From NCBI GenBank assembly GCA_003008705.1, contig PDUO01000052.1, positions 279,099 through 343,098 of the forward strand: a stretch of 64,000 bases of DNA, in the 5' to 3' direction. Positions 21,001-31,810 of the stretch are shown here, piece after piece (within the stretch, counting starts at the first letter, position 1; the number at the start of each line of letters is the position of its first letter). Both the position numbers and the translations under genes were made by a program. The notes under the pieces are model-generated. The model worked only from the letters and a program-made list of their open reading frames with translations, ran no database searches and was not told where the DNA came from. The stretch comes from Pezicula radicicola. Its lineage: Eukaryota > Ascomycota > Leotiomycetes > Helotiales > Dermateaceae.

Positions 21001-22375
21001 TAGCATCTGGCCGTCGGTTTCGTTCAAGAAAGCGTGGCAGGAAAAGCAGCCTGTCTGTTACCAGGATTGCAGTGGGTGGGTTGCCCATTACGAGGTGTGG
21101 CGCCACGGCGGACGCTCTGATCGAATAGTAGACGTCCGAATGCCGCTGGATGCCAACGAAATCTGGATCCAACTACAACAGTCTCTCCGAAGGTGGGGAG
21201 GAGCACTGCAGACCTCTTTTCCACTAACGATTGGAGAAAGCCTCCTTTGCTTTACCGTCCTCCGCACAGTCTTCAAGGTCAAACCTGAAGAGAAGGGAAC
21301 GGACGCTAGAATGAAATCTGTTTTAGTTGCGATGAACTTCTCGGAAGAGGTCAATCGATTCTGGTCCATTACTGACAGGGAAAACTCGTGGTTCTACACG
21401 TACACTTTCAGAATCAGCATCGACGACTGTCGCCTCTTTTTCTCTAACTCTACGTCGAATACTACACATGGCGAAATATACTCATCACACATCGCGGTAT
21501 TCGAGATTGAAATGGGAGACGAATTGCGGGTCAAACTTCAGACTGCTGGTCCTGTCGACGATTTCGATTTGTTGCAGAAGATCTTGTTTCATCCCAATCT
21601 TTCAATGGTTACGTTGACATATCCCTACGGCGTTAAGCTCTGGAATTATAAGCTCAGTACGTATGGCTCTTAAATAAGTTAATAATTTTGTTAACCATAA
21701 TTAGAGACAACCACAATGAAATTTATATGGGAAAGAGAGCGAGGAATGTGGTGGAATGGCGATATGTGCTTTTCCACATGTGGTAAATTTGTTCTCATTG
21801 CAGGGCAGCAAGAAGGCATTCTATTACCTGATCAATATTTATCAGAACTGCTTGACAGCTCGAATTCCTTCGGTGATCAAGGAGAACGAGTTCCTCTATC
21901 AGGAGCTCTAGCCAGTTTCGGGAGCACAAATGGCAGGGGAGCCCCGTTCACCTTCCAGCCAGGGCAGATTATCAGTTCAACCAGCACAAGGATAGTCTCG
22001 CAAGCAATAGGTACTGGAACTATTTCGGTTGGCGATGTTGGCTCCGTTACTCTGAGCTTGGCAGATGCAAGCGGCAAGAAGGTCAGCGGTTTGCACCTTC
22101 TGTCGATTCCGCGCTGGAACCAATCTCAAGAGACGGCACAGACCATAATTGTGCCAAAGAAAGACTCTACTGCATTCACAATTGTGATGGAAAGGGGTTT
22201 GGAAAAGGCATATAGCTTGGACAAGAAGCAAGAGGAGCACTTTCCACTTGTTATAAAACGAGAAGTTTCGGATATCTATCAGGAAGAGGAAGAGGAGGCC
22301 AGTGGAATCAAAAGAGCGCGAAACACTATTTTATCTGTGGATAAAGGGAAAAGAAAGCGTGGTAGGACTAGATGA
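18066..22375 (+). pseudogene. NACHT NLR-like (STAND) gene, six exons, one nonsense codon
   Basis: Splicing 18402-18449, 18661-18708, 18979-19029, 19240-19286 and 21657-21704 (47-51 bases each) gives one frame of about 1355 codons. The N-terminal region (LVWGALRFVFQ joined to IASNFSTFFEKL) resembles the DUF7708-like domain of fungal STAND proteins. A NACHT domain follows: Walker A GKPGCGKT at about 343-350 spanning the fourth intron, Walker B FLVFDAIDEC, and the sensor-like IIFLSRP. The C-terminal region has WD40-like traces (VKLWNYK, FSTCGKFVLI) and a basic end. The only defect is TAG at 19661-19663 (codon about 468), just after Walker B. A cryptic 60-base intron (19604-19663) would remove the stop but also Walker B, so I favour a pseudogene or a sequence variant. 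As an intact protein it would be a cytoplasmic oligomerising ATPase. Confidence 0.8.
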
Positions 22376-22597
22376 GCAGCAAGGCATAATATCAAGACTA
22401 CTCACGGGATATTGATTGCAGGACTGCTCTGAATTAATGGAAAATAAGTTTAGAGCACTAACAAAATCCCTCACTAACTTACCTACTAAAAACCTAATAA
22501 AACTCTTTGAAAAGCAATCACTTAATTCAACTTAAACTTACCTACTATATAGATTGATTCTTTACGAGATATACGGGGTGGAAGAAAACCCTTCTAC

Positions 22598-23113
22598 TTA
22601 CTGTTCATGGAGCCGCGCCTCGTTAACGCTCTCAGAGACCTCGTTCTCTAGAAATTGGATTTGAAGATCTCTCTTCTCACGCCCTACACAGGATATGTAC
22701 AAGTAGCAGTTATAGTAACGAGGAAAACGCCGGACAATTTCGATACAATTAGTACAGAGATGTTTAAACCCTTCTACACCGCGCGTTAGACATTGCGTGT
22801 TGAGATCAAGGTTATCTGGTGGTGGAGGAAACGGATCGTCTTGCGCATCGGCTTTCTGGAATTGGATCTGGAGCTGTCTTCCGATGGGGGTGACATGCAA
22901 TTGGCAGTTAAGGTAGCGAGGAAATCTTCGGAGCAAGCTTGTACAGTAATGGCAGAGGCTGGCTCCGTGGCTCTCTATCCCACAGGTTCGGCATCGGGTA
23001 GTGGTGGCGGTGTTGTTTGGCTGAGTTGCCTGTACCCCGGCTTTGTCTTTTTTGTGTTGTTGACCTTGGGTCGAGAGCTTCTTGAAGAAGTTGATGGTTT
23101 TAAAGACGGACAT
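22598..23113 (-). CDS. Small protein with duplicated Cys-rich unit
   Basis: 171 residues from a proper ATG, tail to tail with the NACHT gene. Two internal repeats are clear: residues 41-86 and 108-155 share RRFPRY-NC-L, a GR motif and LQIQF. Repeat 1 has C-x2-C (41/44) and C-x2-C (54/57), a possible zinc-ribbon or knuckle. In repeat 2 the first pair is C108 with Arg at 111, so one ligand is lost, while C120/C123 remain. The first 40 residues are basic and Gln/Thr-rich; a proline run at about 95-99 links the repeats. There is no signal peptide or membrane segment. I do not recognise the family. A zinc-binding protein arising from an internal duplication is the most that can be said. Confidence 0.65.
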   Translation of the reverse strand: MSVFKTINFFKKLSTQGQQHKKDKAGVQATQPNNTATTTRCRTCGIESHGASLCHYCTSLLRRFPRYLNCQLHVTPIGRQLQIQFQKADAQDDPFPPPPDNLDLNTQCLTRGVEGFKHLCTNCIEIVRRFPRYYNCYLYISCVGREKRDLQIQFLENEVSESVNEARLHEQ

Positions 23114-23159
23114 ATTTATCTTAGATGTGAGTTAGTTGGGATATAGTGTTCTAGATTCT

Positions 23160-23940
23160 TTCTTGGTCGGGTGCTGCGGGTGCTGGATTTGAAGGGTTTA
23201 TTGTAGATCTCGAGGTTTCTTGCCTTCAAATATATATGCTACACAAAGGTATTGTTCTTGAGCTGCTACAACTTATAACCTATGTTAGCATTATAAGCCT
23301 TTGAGAAGAAGAAAATAAAAGAAAGAATATAAAGAGGATTTCTATAAAGAAAGTATAGGTTCTTTAATAGGTAGAAAGGAAGATTGTTTTATTTTGTTTT
23401 CTACGTAAAACAGAAGATAAAGGTAAAGAGAGTAGACAAAGAGTATATTCTTTAAAACAGATTAAGGCTTCTGCGATATCAGAGAACTAATCGTTAGATA
23501 AAGATTATTTTTACTTTAAAATAAAAGATAAAAAATAAAACAATAGTAAAAGAAAGTATGGATTCTTATAGAAAGAAATTATTTATAGAATAAAGAGTAC
23601 AATTACTTTTTATACTAAAATAAATAGTTTATTACTATATATATATATATCTTATATAAATTTAAAGAGGCAAAACTTAGTTCCGAGTAATATTGTTTTG
23701 TCCAACTACAAGAGAGGTCTCATTTTCATTTTCAAAAATACTAACAATTAGTCTCGGAGATCATAAGTCAATTAAGATGAGGTTATAGGTTTAAAACAAG
23801 CTCCTCGATCTTGCTCGTACTCTGAAACCAACTTAAGTACTGTGTATATTAGGAGTAACGTGCAAAGGACAAGTATACTTATATATCCTCCACTACATCA
23901 TTAATTAGACTCAACTCGCGCCTTAGAGGTCCATCAAAAC
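23160..23940. other. Intergenic AT-rich spacer
   Basis: A/T-rich with many aaag/gata runs and a ta microsatellite near 23635-23650. I see no gene. The last 100 bases are more balanced and serve as the probable promoter of the Zn2Cys6 gene. Confidence 0.5.
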
Positions 23941-25218
23941 ATGTCTACCCAACGCAGAGCTTCCAATTCTCCCACTTTGAAGTTCCTAGTACTCCAACCT
24001 CAAGTTTATCATCGTAGCAAAATCCTAAAAAATCCTTGGCTGTCCGTCACCTCTTTCTTCCCTGCAATCAAAAAAGTCTGTCAGACAAAGTCCTTCATAT
24101 CACTAACGGGATGCATATCTCGTGTATATAGTGCGAAGCCTGCCGAAAGCAGAAGATCCGCTGTGAGAAAAAGAACTCAGTACAGGGCTGTTTACTGTGC
24201 ACAAAGCGTTCAATACCATGCTCCATTACATCCTCTCAAGAACCTCGATACAAAAACAAGGCCCAAGGTTAGTATTTCCCAACACAACTCCTTGGGGGGT
24301 TCTTTCTTTCTTTTTTATGAAACTTATCGTGATTTTGCAGTTGGTCCAACATGGTTCTTCTCAAGGCTAGCAGAAGCCCAGGGTCCGTTGCTTAACTCAC
24401 TCGCCGCCGCCCAGCTGGCCCTTCCATCATGCATAGATGCCCATCTCGTCATGGCTCCTCCGTTACCACCACCAGTCTCCATATTCCATGGCCAAGAGAT
24501 CATCACAACTCCAAATCAAGGAAATTGGTGTTTCTTCCGGGATTCAGCTCAGCCGACTTGTTCGACGTACTCGTATCCCAAAATGGAAATGCAAAAGTCG
24601 CCAGCATTATTACATGGTGGGAATACGACTGACGACGAAGTTTCTTCTCTCATCATGAACATGAAAAGTGCAGAAGAAGAGATGTTTTCTAAAGCTAGAC
24701 ACTATTCAGCTCAACATAATCACCCTTTCTCGCGCACCACCATCGACCCTCAACATCATTCGGATCTGGGCGTAACCCCCCATCACGCTTTTCCATCATC
24801 GAGTAGAGACAAGTATAAAACATCATCTTCCGTTGCCGCCGCCGACGACGACGACGAGAGTCACGAGACAGCAGCAACAGCTGCATTGTTCCCCTGGCCA
24901 TTTGACCACAAGGGAGAGTTTGGGTTCAACAGTCATGATGACCTCGTCCCTCAATCACCAGCTACCGCTTTTCTAAGCCACCATGGATGTACTCAGCTAG
25001 GTGAAGAAGAAGATCTTCAGCTTCGAACCCACGACGTTGATTATCGGTATACTTTCGCTCCTCCCCCTCCTCCTTATCACCATCCGCTGGATGACCATCA
25101 TCCCCAAGAGGCACGGAACTTGTTTCGTAGTAGTAGCATTCAAGAAGCACCACCGACGACGGATACAATGCTTGATTGGTTTGACTTGTCCTCGATCATA
25201 AATCTGGAGGAAGAATAA
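23941..25218 (+). CDS. Zn2Cys6 (Gal4-type) transcription factor, three exons
   Basis: The unspliced frame hides a zinc cluster in another frame: TGC at 24132 starts CEACRKQKIRC, then C-x8-C-x2-C-x6-C (bases 24132-24221), an exact Gal4-type binuclear cluster. A stop directly before it (TATAG) is the likely 3' splice site; 24076-24131 (56 bases, perfect CACTAAC branch, weak GTCTGT donor) is the best intron. A second intron, 24268-24340 (GTTAGT to TTGCAG), returns to the main frame. The product is about 382 residues: cluster at about 46-75, a low-complexity His/Ala/Asp-rich middle, and an acidic end (DTMLDWFDLSS) resembling an activation tail. No fungal-specific middle homology domain is seen. 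It would be nuclear, binding CGG-type sites. Targets are unknown; exon 1 is the least certain part. Confidence 0.75.
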   Translation: MSTQRRASNSPTLKFLVLQPQVYHRSKILKNPWLSVTSFFPAIKKVCQTKSFISLTGCISRVYSAKPAESRRSAVRKRTQYRAVYCAQSVQYHAPLHPLKNLDTKTRPKVSISQHNSLGGSFFLFYETYRDFAVGPTWFFSRLAEAQGPLLNSLAAAQLALPSCIDAHLVMAPPLPPPVSIFHGQEIITTPNQGNWCFFRDSAQPTCSTYSYPKMEMQKSPALLHGGNTTDDEVSSLIMNMKSAEEEMFSKARHYSAQHNHPFSRTTIDPQHHSDLGVTPHHAFPSSSRDKYKTSSSVAAADDDDESHETAATAALFPWPFDHKGEFGFNSHDDLVPQSPATAFLSHHGCTQLGEEEDLQLRTHDVDYRYTFAPPPPPYHHPLDDHHPQEARNLFRSSSIQEAPPTTDTMLDWFDLSSIINLEEE

Positions 25219-25523
25219 AACCTGGGCGATTTTGTGGGGAGGGAGGGAGGGAGGAGAGGAGAGGAGAGGCGGTGGACTGACTAGAAGAGTATGTATGATA
25301 GCAATTTTCTTTTTTTACTCGTGGGTTTTCGGTTTTCCTTCCTACCTAGAAGGAAGGAAGGAAAATAAATGGAGATTTTAATTTGATCTACATTTTACAT
25401 TTGAAGAACAATTCGTCAACGAGGTGTAAGTAAGATAGATGTAGAGAGAAGAAAGTGGAAAGATATTACACACGAAATAGCATNCCCCCCTCCTCTCACC
25501 TAACCCTCCTCCTCCTCCTCCCT
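25219..25523. repeat. Purine microsatellites between convergent genes
   Basis: Contains ggga/ggaga repeats (25240-25270), a ggaa run near 25350, a poly-C stretch, and an undetermined base (n) at 25484 directly before CCCCCC. It is 3' flank of the Zn2Cys6 gene and of the convergent membrane protein gene. The ambiguous base marks local sequence uncertainty. Confidence 0.7.
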
Positions 25524-27267
25524 TCATTCCCACAGGCTGATCTCATCACTCCGCTGAATGATGGCCGTCGTAATATACTCATGGCTTTCAAAAGCCCGAA
25601 AAGCCATCCCCATATACGCCTTCGCGTCCGAGAGGAGCGCCAGCGCGTTCTCCAACTCCTTAACCTTGGCCGAGCGCTGGAAGAGGCGCCAACGACCCTC
25701 CTCTTTGTTTTTCTTCTGCAGGCGCACCCAGTGCTCGCGGGCGACGATCGAGTTGGTCTTCTCGAGTTGGCTGGAGGCAAGGGCGAGCTTGGGGCGGATT
25801 GTCGTGCCGAGGTGTGGGACGTGTTGGGCGAGGAGGATGAGGTGGGTGAAGAAGTCGATCCAGGTGTCCAGTTGGGCGGCGGAGATGGAGCTGTCGCACC
25901 AGGTGAAGTACAAGGGGAAGATGGGTTGGAGAAGGTAGGTTACAAAGTAGCCGCAGGAATGGGCGTCTTCGGGTCGCGAGCGGAGGAAGAGGGCCATGTT
26001 CTTCATGTGCTCGATGATGCGCTCTTCCATTCGGAGCGTTGCGGCGGAGAACTCTTGGGTCAGGTATTTGATCTCGTTGATCTGGGGGGGAGCGTGTCGA
26101 GGATGTCGAGGGTTCTCGCGGATTGTCGAACGGCGAATATTGTGCAAAGTTGAGGAGGCTCGACAGGTTGAAGGAGAGGGCTTGCAGTTCCATGGGGAAT
26201 GTAGCTAGGATGTTATCGTACTGGGTGAGGTCTTTGACATGCTCAAGAGGTTGGGTGAAGTTCTCCGAGTGAATGTAGATGATCGGTTCGTCGGATCGCA
26301 GCGGTTGCATGCAAAACACCAGCAGAGAGCTGGCCATGGGGATGTGGCAGAGGGGGTTGTGGGCCACGGCATTGCAGAAGACGACATTTCGCTGGACCAG
26401 AGGATATGCACAGGCGTGGTAGATGGCAATCCCAGGGACCATCATCACCGATGTTGATACGGCCAGGACGAACAACAAGCGACGCCAGAAAATGTGCCCG
26501 GTGCAGGACCAGAGCCAGCGGAAACATGTCTTCATCGCGCCTGTCAAGCACGACCAAAGCCAAGCAGGGAAAGATCTGAATGGTGAATCGGTATCGGTTG
26601 GTTGTCCTGGACGTTCTCTCCTTCTCGCGGCGGACTGGTTTCCAACGTACGTGGTGGTCTTGTTGGTAACATTCTTCGTGATATTCACTGGGCCCGCGCT
26701 GTACACAAGATGCTGTGTGTTCGTTGTTCCTGGCTTCGTCCGATCCGCTTTCGGCTGGACTCCAGTGTTCCCAAGGCCCAAAGCACTCGAAGAACATTCA
26801 GGCTGTCTTGGGAGGAGTTCATCACCAGCTCTGCCTCAGTGAGCGAGTGGACGGTTGTATTGTACAGGAGAATCATGATCAGAGCTGCTGTCAGAAGATC
26901 CGTAATTCAAAGGCAGAGGCAATGCGGGTTGGGTGCTGAAGGAAGCAGAAGAAGAAGAAGAAAAAGAAGTCCTGCCGGGAGGTCGGTCGAACGTCTCCTC
27001 ATTCTGATGATCAACTACTGCCCTCTCTGGTCTTGGTTTTGATCTTCGTTCTTCCATATCTGCGGAGGAGACTTTCTTACGTTCGGCCGTGGGGAGGCGG
27101 TTACTCGCTTTCTTCTCGGCTTGTGCTCGCTCCAACTCTGCCTGTAAGCGTTGAGTCCTCTCCCTCGCCTCCTTCAACATCTGCCGGGACTTGTCTTTTT
27201 TTGTTCTGCGGTCTTGGTCTGGGTCTTGATCTCGGTCTTGGTCGTTTGGAAGACTTCGGCGGTCCAT
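25524..27267 (-). pseudogene. Single-pass membrane protein gene, frame-disrupted
   Basis: Exon 1 starts at ATG 27267: a charged, coiled-coil-prone segment (KEARERTQRLQAELERAQ) and a Ser-rich region. An intron at 26865-26803 (GTACAA to AGACAG, 63 bases) joins in phase to 26802 onward, which holds a hydrophobic helix (LLFVLAVSTSVMMVPGIAI), then a folded region to about 26130. The frame then changes: TLDILDTLPP reads in a third frame around 26110-26090, and QINEIKYLTQEFSAATL in another, continuing cleanly to the stop at 25524. One shift falls in a run of seven G (26084-26090), where a single extra base would restore the frame. An undetermined base lies nearby at 25484, so sequencing error is as likely as true mutation. 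If intact, about 560 residues. Function unknown. Confidence 0.6.
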
Positions 27268-27529
27268 GGGTGATGATGTACTTTTCCGATTACTCTGAGG
27301 TCAATTGCGTTCTGATAGATAGCAACAACAGAAATTGAGAAAGGGCAAAGACGAGGAGGAATGAACGAAATGGGGGATAAAGAAGGGATAAAGAAGGAGA
27401 GACAAGTGCGCAAGCGGTAAGGGTTTGTTTGTTTGCGTGGCGGACGGGATCAACAAAGAAACCAGGAATGTGATGTGAGACGTAGACTGAGACATGCAAA
27501 CGGCAGCAACCAACAGATATGAAATGTTT

Positions 27530-27996
27530 CCATTTTTTTTTTTTTTTTTGTAGATATAAAATGAGACGTAGAAAATTTATATCAATATAGCATTACTTAT
27601 CCTAGTTTTTAGTAAGATAATATTCATCTTTCCTCTCTTTTTCTAATTCTAATTATACAGCAACTCAAATTGGTTTAAATCGAAGAAGAGGAATCCTTCA
27701 AGAAGGATTTTGATATTCTTAATATTTAGTCAATATCACCTCTCCCAAAAACTCGAGCGAGTATCTATTAACCTTGGTAATGATAATAGTAGTATATTAC
27801 AGTCTCCGACCTGGTCTGAGTCTGGGTCTCAGGCGAACAGAAGACTCCTGACCCTCGCAAGAAATTCCCTTGCTCGGGCTGCCTCTCCTTCTTTCTTTCA
27901 CTTATAAGTAAAATAACTCCATTTATAAATAACAGCCATCGCAAACATTCTCCCTATCTACCTGCCTATCAAAATTGTCCTCGGACTCTACCTACG
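27530..27996. other. Intergenic spacer with poly-T tract
   Basis: A poly-T run of about 18 at 27533-27550 is followed by AT-rich sequence and a CT-rich stretch before the next ATG. No gene is seen. Confidence 0.5.
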
Positions 27997-29076
27997 ATGA
28001 ATATTAAGGGCTATCCGATCGCAACCCTGCAAAGCAACCACGTCTTCCGCTGGACTGTTGCAGAGGAAGATATCTTCAATGCCTGGATTCACCAGAACAA
28101 TCCAGATCCACGCCGCTGCAGAAACAAAGCCGTTGTAAACGTCGATACTCTACTATCAGACCTTTCTTTCTCAGGCTACAAAGACGTACATACGAATGCA
28201 GGACTCTCAGTTCATGATATCATCGAGGACAAAGTCCGCAGTAAGCTGTATACGAAAGCCCATAAGCTGGCAGCTGCACAGCGAGATACTGGTCCTGGCA
28301 CGGGGGGGGATCATGATTACAGAAGGGGAAGAGAGCTTTTGGGCTATGGTACACCAACGACGCAGACGCAAACGGTGGGAAACGTGACAATGAATTTCAC
28401 GACGCCTTGCCAATATCTACTACCTCAGTATCTCCCTGTACATGGCCTACCTTTGAGTCCAGAGCCCCAAGGCCCTCGCCAGGGTCTAAGCATAGCACCT
28501 CCCTGTTATTATAAGCCAGCACTACAACCGACTTCTGTCAAAGCCTTGGATAATGATGGAGATGAAGAAGGAGGGGACGATTCCGGCCCAAAGACTGAGA
28601 TACTGCCAAAGGTAGAATTACAACATCCTCAGGATCCGGCAGACGCAAGACAAGCACTGCACCGTAACAACAACACTGAAGCAATAAACGTAGCCAGTCC
28701 TCGCATTCCTAATTTTCAGCCCGAAAAGTCACAGCCCTTGCAGTCGACGAGAGCTGGATTAGCAGTTGGTGATGAGACATCTGTCTCTCTACCCTGGAAA
28801 CAATTACAACGAGCAAGATCAACACGTCCAGAAGCCGAGACAGAAATGGCAATGTTGTACCAATCCAAGACTAGTGTCCCAGATTCCAATTCTATACCTG
28901 TTCCACATCCCGCTTTACAATCCCGAAATCCCTTCTGCCGTAAGACAGGGACAATAACAAGTTTACCACCACCCAAGCGAGAGGAGAGTGCTGCAAGACC
29001 AAGTACTTTGATTGAACTAGCTGAAGATGCTCAATTCCGGCTTGGTGGCGCGGCGGTGAATCACCTAGAACGCTAG
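27997..29076 (+). CDS. Hypothetical protein, probable 5' remnant of a longer gene
   Basis: A clean 359-codon frame from ATG 27997. The first 100 residues look folded (FRWTVAEEDIFNAW, LLSDLSFSGYKDV, VHDIIEDKVRSKLY); the rest is Pro/Gln/Ser-rich and disordered. It ends at TAG 29074-29076 in ER*QRQG. The same frame continues as readable protein for more than 1.5 kb with stops at TAG/TAA positions expected to be Gln (QQRQGPEIKQPDPEEYNPA, then TRPTFHLIIRLKEPPL), so this stop looks like a RIP-type CAG-to-TAG change. Either the present protein is a truncated survivor, or the gene is dead. No known domain is recognised. Confidence 0.55.
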   Translation: MNIKGYPIATLQSNHVFRWTVAEEDIFNAWIHQNNPDPRRCRNKAVVNVDTLLSDLSFSGYKDVHTNAGLSVHDIIEDKVRSKLYTKAHKLAAAQRDTGPGTGGDHDYRRGRELLGYGTPTTQTQTVGNVTMNFTTPCQYLLPQYLPVHGLPLSPEPQGPRQGLSIAPPCYYKPALQPTSVKALDNDGDEEGGDDSGPKTEILPKVELQHPQDPADARQALHRNNNTEAINVASPRIPNFQPEKSQPLQSTRAGLAVGDETSVSLPWKQLQRARSTRPEAETEMAMLYQSKTSVPDSNSIPVPHPALQSRNPFCRKTGTITSLPPPKREESAARPSTLIELAEDAQFRLGGAAVNHLER

Positions 29077-30720
29077 CAGCGGCAAGGACCAGAAATCAAA
29101 CAACCGGATCCAGAAGAATACAACCCCGCCTAGGAAACAAGACCTACATTTCATCTAATAATTCGTCTAAAAGAACCTCCTCTACAACGACAATCCCCAA
29201 TTCTACCGCTAACTTTCAAGTCGGTAGAGTAGGATGTACTAGATATCACATTTATGGAAACCTATACGTCACCGACACAGTTTCTTTATACTCGCTTATC
29301 GTACTAATCTTACTCCTAAGGGAGAATTGAAGCTCCTTAAAAGAGTGCCGAAGTTGGAAATTAGCTCTCTAATGTCGTAGATATAAACTATAGTAGAGAA
29401 CAGTGGTATTAGTCTAATTCCTTGATTAAGATATATTAACATCGAGCAAAAAAAAACCCAACTAATACTATTGAGGCCTAGCTTCGTATTATACGCTTCG
29501 GAAGAGCTCTAGCTCTCTACTAAGTCAACTATACCGTCCTCAACAATAGACGCCGAGACTCGCAGAGAACTCGAGGAAGAATATCGGCGATAAGTAGACA
29601 TGAACTATAAATTAGTGGATTGTCAAGTAATCTAAGCTATCGAGAGGTATAATACGGTATCTAAGAGCTCCTTAGAAGTATAGACTACTAATATTTCTTT
29701 GGCCGAAACCTGGGGATAAATCTAAGAGGAAGAATATAAACAACAAGCCCTGTAGTAGCTGATCACGGAAATTACTCAACTTAGAACTAATACGGTAGAT
29801 ATTTTTAACAGCCTAGAATCCGGAGCGGTAGAAGAGGGAGAGGAAGAGGAAGAGGAGCGAGCCAGGCCTTTATCTATTGTACAACAATAAGATTATTATT
29901 CTATTTTAAACCTAAAATGTCCTAGTCGAGAGAAGTTTACTACTACTACTTTCCGAACCCCTTCTCCTTTATTCTCGTACCTAGGCTAATAATAACTACA
30001 GCCTCCTAGCCCTAGTTTCTTTTTAATCTTATTGCTAGGGCCTAATATAAATATCCCTCCAGATATCCCTCTCCGTATAAACAAGCTATACCTATAACTT
30101 CTATAGCTACTACTACCGCCTAGCCTCTAGCTTCTAAACCCTAGGCAGGAGTTACTACTAGCTATATATCTAGTAATTCCCCCCTCCTAAGACTATTAAA
30201 ATCTAAGTATCTATACCTCCCTAACTATTCTAGGTAGCTTTTCTATAGGTCCTCCTCCGCCTATAGTAAGGGAGAGCTCTACTAGTACCTCCTTATATAA
30301 TAGACCACTAATACCTTTCCTATTCCTATTATAAGGGATGATAATCTAAGGAAAGCTATAGTACCTAGGAGGAGGAGGATAGTAAGGCTTGTACTACCTA
30401 CCTCGATCTCGCTCTGTAAAGCTATAGGGGGGTAGTAAACCTAAGACCAAAAATCCTCAGCTATTATCTATAATAGTAGTAGAAGCTATAGAGGTAACAG
30501 AAGGATAAGATAGAAGTATATTTATACCAACTAAGAGTTCTTCTTTAGCTCCTTTATATATAAGGAGTCTTAGTTCTTCTATATTAGGAGAGGAGACTAC
30601 TTCTGATATAAGTATAATAGTATCTTTTATAGATATATAGCGGGAGGTAGAGATATAGAGTTGGTTTAAGAGGTAGATAGCTAAGTTAATAGAGAGGATT
30701 TAATTAAGTTATAACTTTTT
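29077..30720 (+). pseudogene. RIP-degraded 3' continuation of the 27997 gene
   Basis: In the reading frame of the preceding gene, sequence remains protein-like between many TAG/TAA codons: RQSPILPLTFKSVE, TFMETYTSPTQFLYTRLSY, RIIRFGRALALYQVNYT, later FPIPIIRDDNLRKAIVPRRR. Composition becomes TpA-rich within a few hundred bases of 29076. The original may have been a protein of 800 or more residues. The frame becomes hard to follow after about 30700. The ancestral function is not recognisable. Confidence 0.5.
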
Positions 30721-31810
30721 ACATTATTTAGGTAAGAGGGGTAGGATATTTAACTTTTGTATAAGTGAAAGTAAGGGTAATAAGGGTAAGGGTAAGGGGG
30801 GAGGAGATATAGAGAGGGATTATATATAGTACTATTAGGTCGAGTTACTAGACTTGTTTTTTCTTAGAGATAAAGAGGGAGGGAGGGAGAGAAGGAGAGA
30901 CGAGATTGTAAATAAGGATTTTTTGATTTTTTTTTTCTTTCTCTTAAAGGGCTAGGTTGGTTTCCTTCTTAGTAGGTATTATTAATTAATCTAGTTACTA
31001 TAGTCTATATATTATATTAATTGTTTTATATTATATATAGTATAAGAAAGAAAGGCTTTATTAGTTTATCTATTAATTAATTAAAATAGAAAAAAAGTAA
31101 AATATATTTATAAGTAAGTTAAGCTAAAGACTATTGTAGTCCCTAAGCTATAGTATCTATCTAGTATATATTTATAATATAAGGTATAAAGATATAACGG
31201 TACTTACTATTTAATATATTATTATATAACTACTACTAGGATAAGTTCTAACCCTAAACCTAAATAGTTCTTCTTCTTCTTCTTCTTTTCTTAGCAGAGA
31301 AGAATATACCTGTAGTTACAACAAGTAACTACAATTACCCTCGTTTAGTACGTTCCTAGTGTATTATACTTCCTAATACATAATATTCAGCAGTAGAGGA
31401 GGTATATCTACTTAACTCGGCCATCGAATAATAATAAGTATACTAGCTGAAATCCCTAACTAGTAGTAGACTAAGCAGAGAAGATCCTCTTATTATTAGC
31501 TCTAACGATAGAAATCAAGTGGTGCTCGCTTATAAGCGAGGTACTTATTATTAGCGATAAAGGATAATCAATCTCTATAAGTATATACCTCAAGGGGGTA
31601 CAAGAAGGGAGGGAAGAGTATTTACTCTTATAGTATTAATAAGTACAATACTATATCAAAAATCCGTAATCCTGCCTACCTAAAAATGGTTGTAAAGTAA
31701 TAATAAGATTAACGATTATCCTAAACTAGAGCGTCCGTAATCGTACTCAGATGGAAAACCTTCAACTGTGTGTCTCTTACCCGTATCTCAATTTCCGTAC
31801 CCCGGCGATC
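30721..31810. other. AT-rich spacer with a GGGTAA minisatellite
   Basis: At 30765-30800 several agggta/aagggt units occur, followed by a purine-rich stretch and long TpA-rich sequence; a ttc repeat lies at about 31268-31288. No gene is seen before the minus-strand SAP gene. Confidence 0.5.

Noticed and set aside
30765..30800. GGGTAA-type repeats as an internal telomere
   Set aside because: The unit is GGGTAA rather than the fungal telomere unit GGGTTA, and the run is short and irregular.
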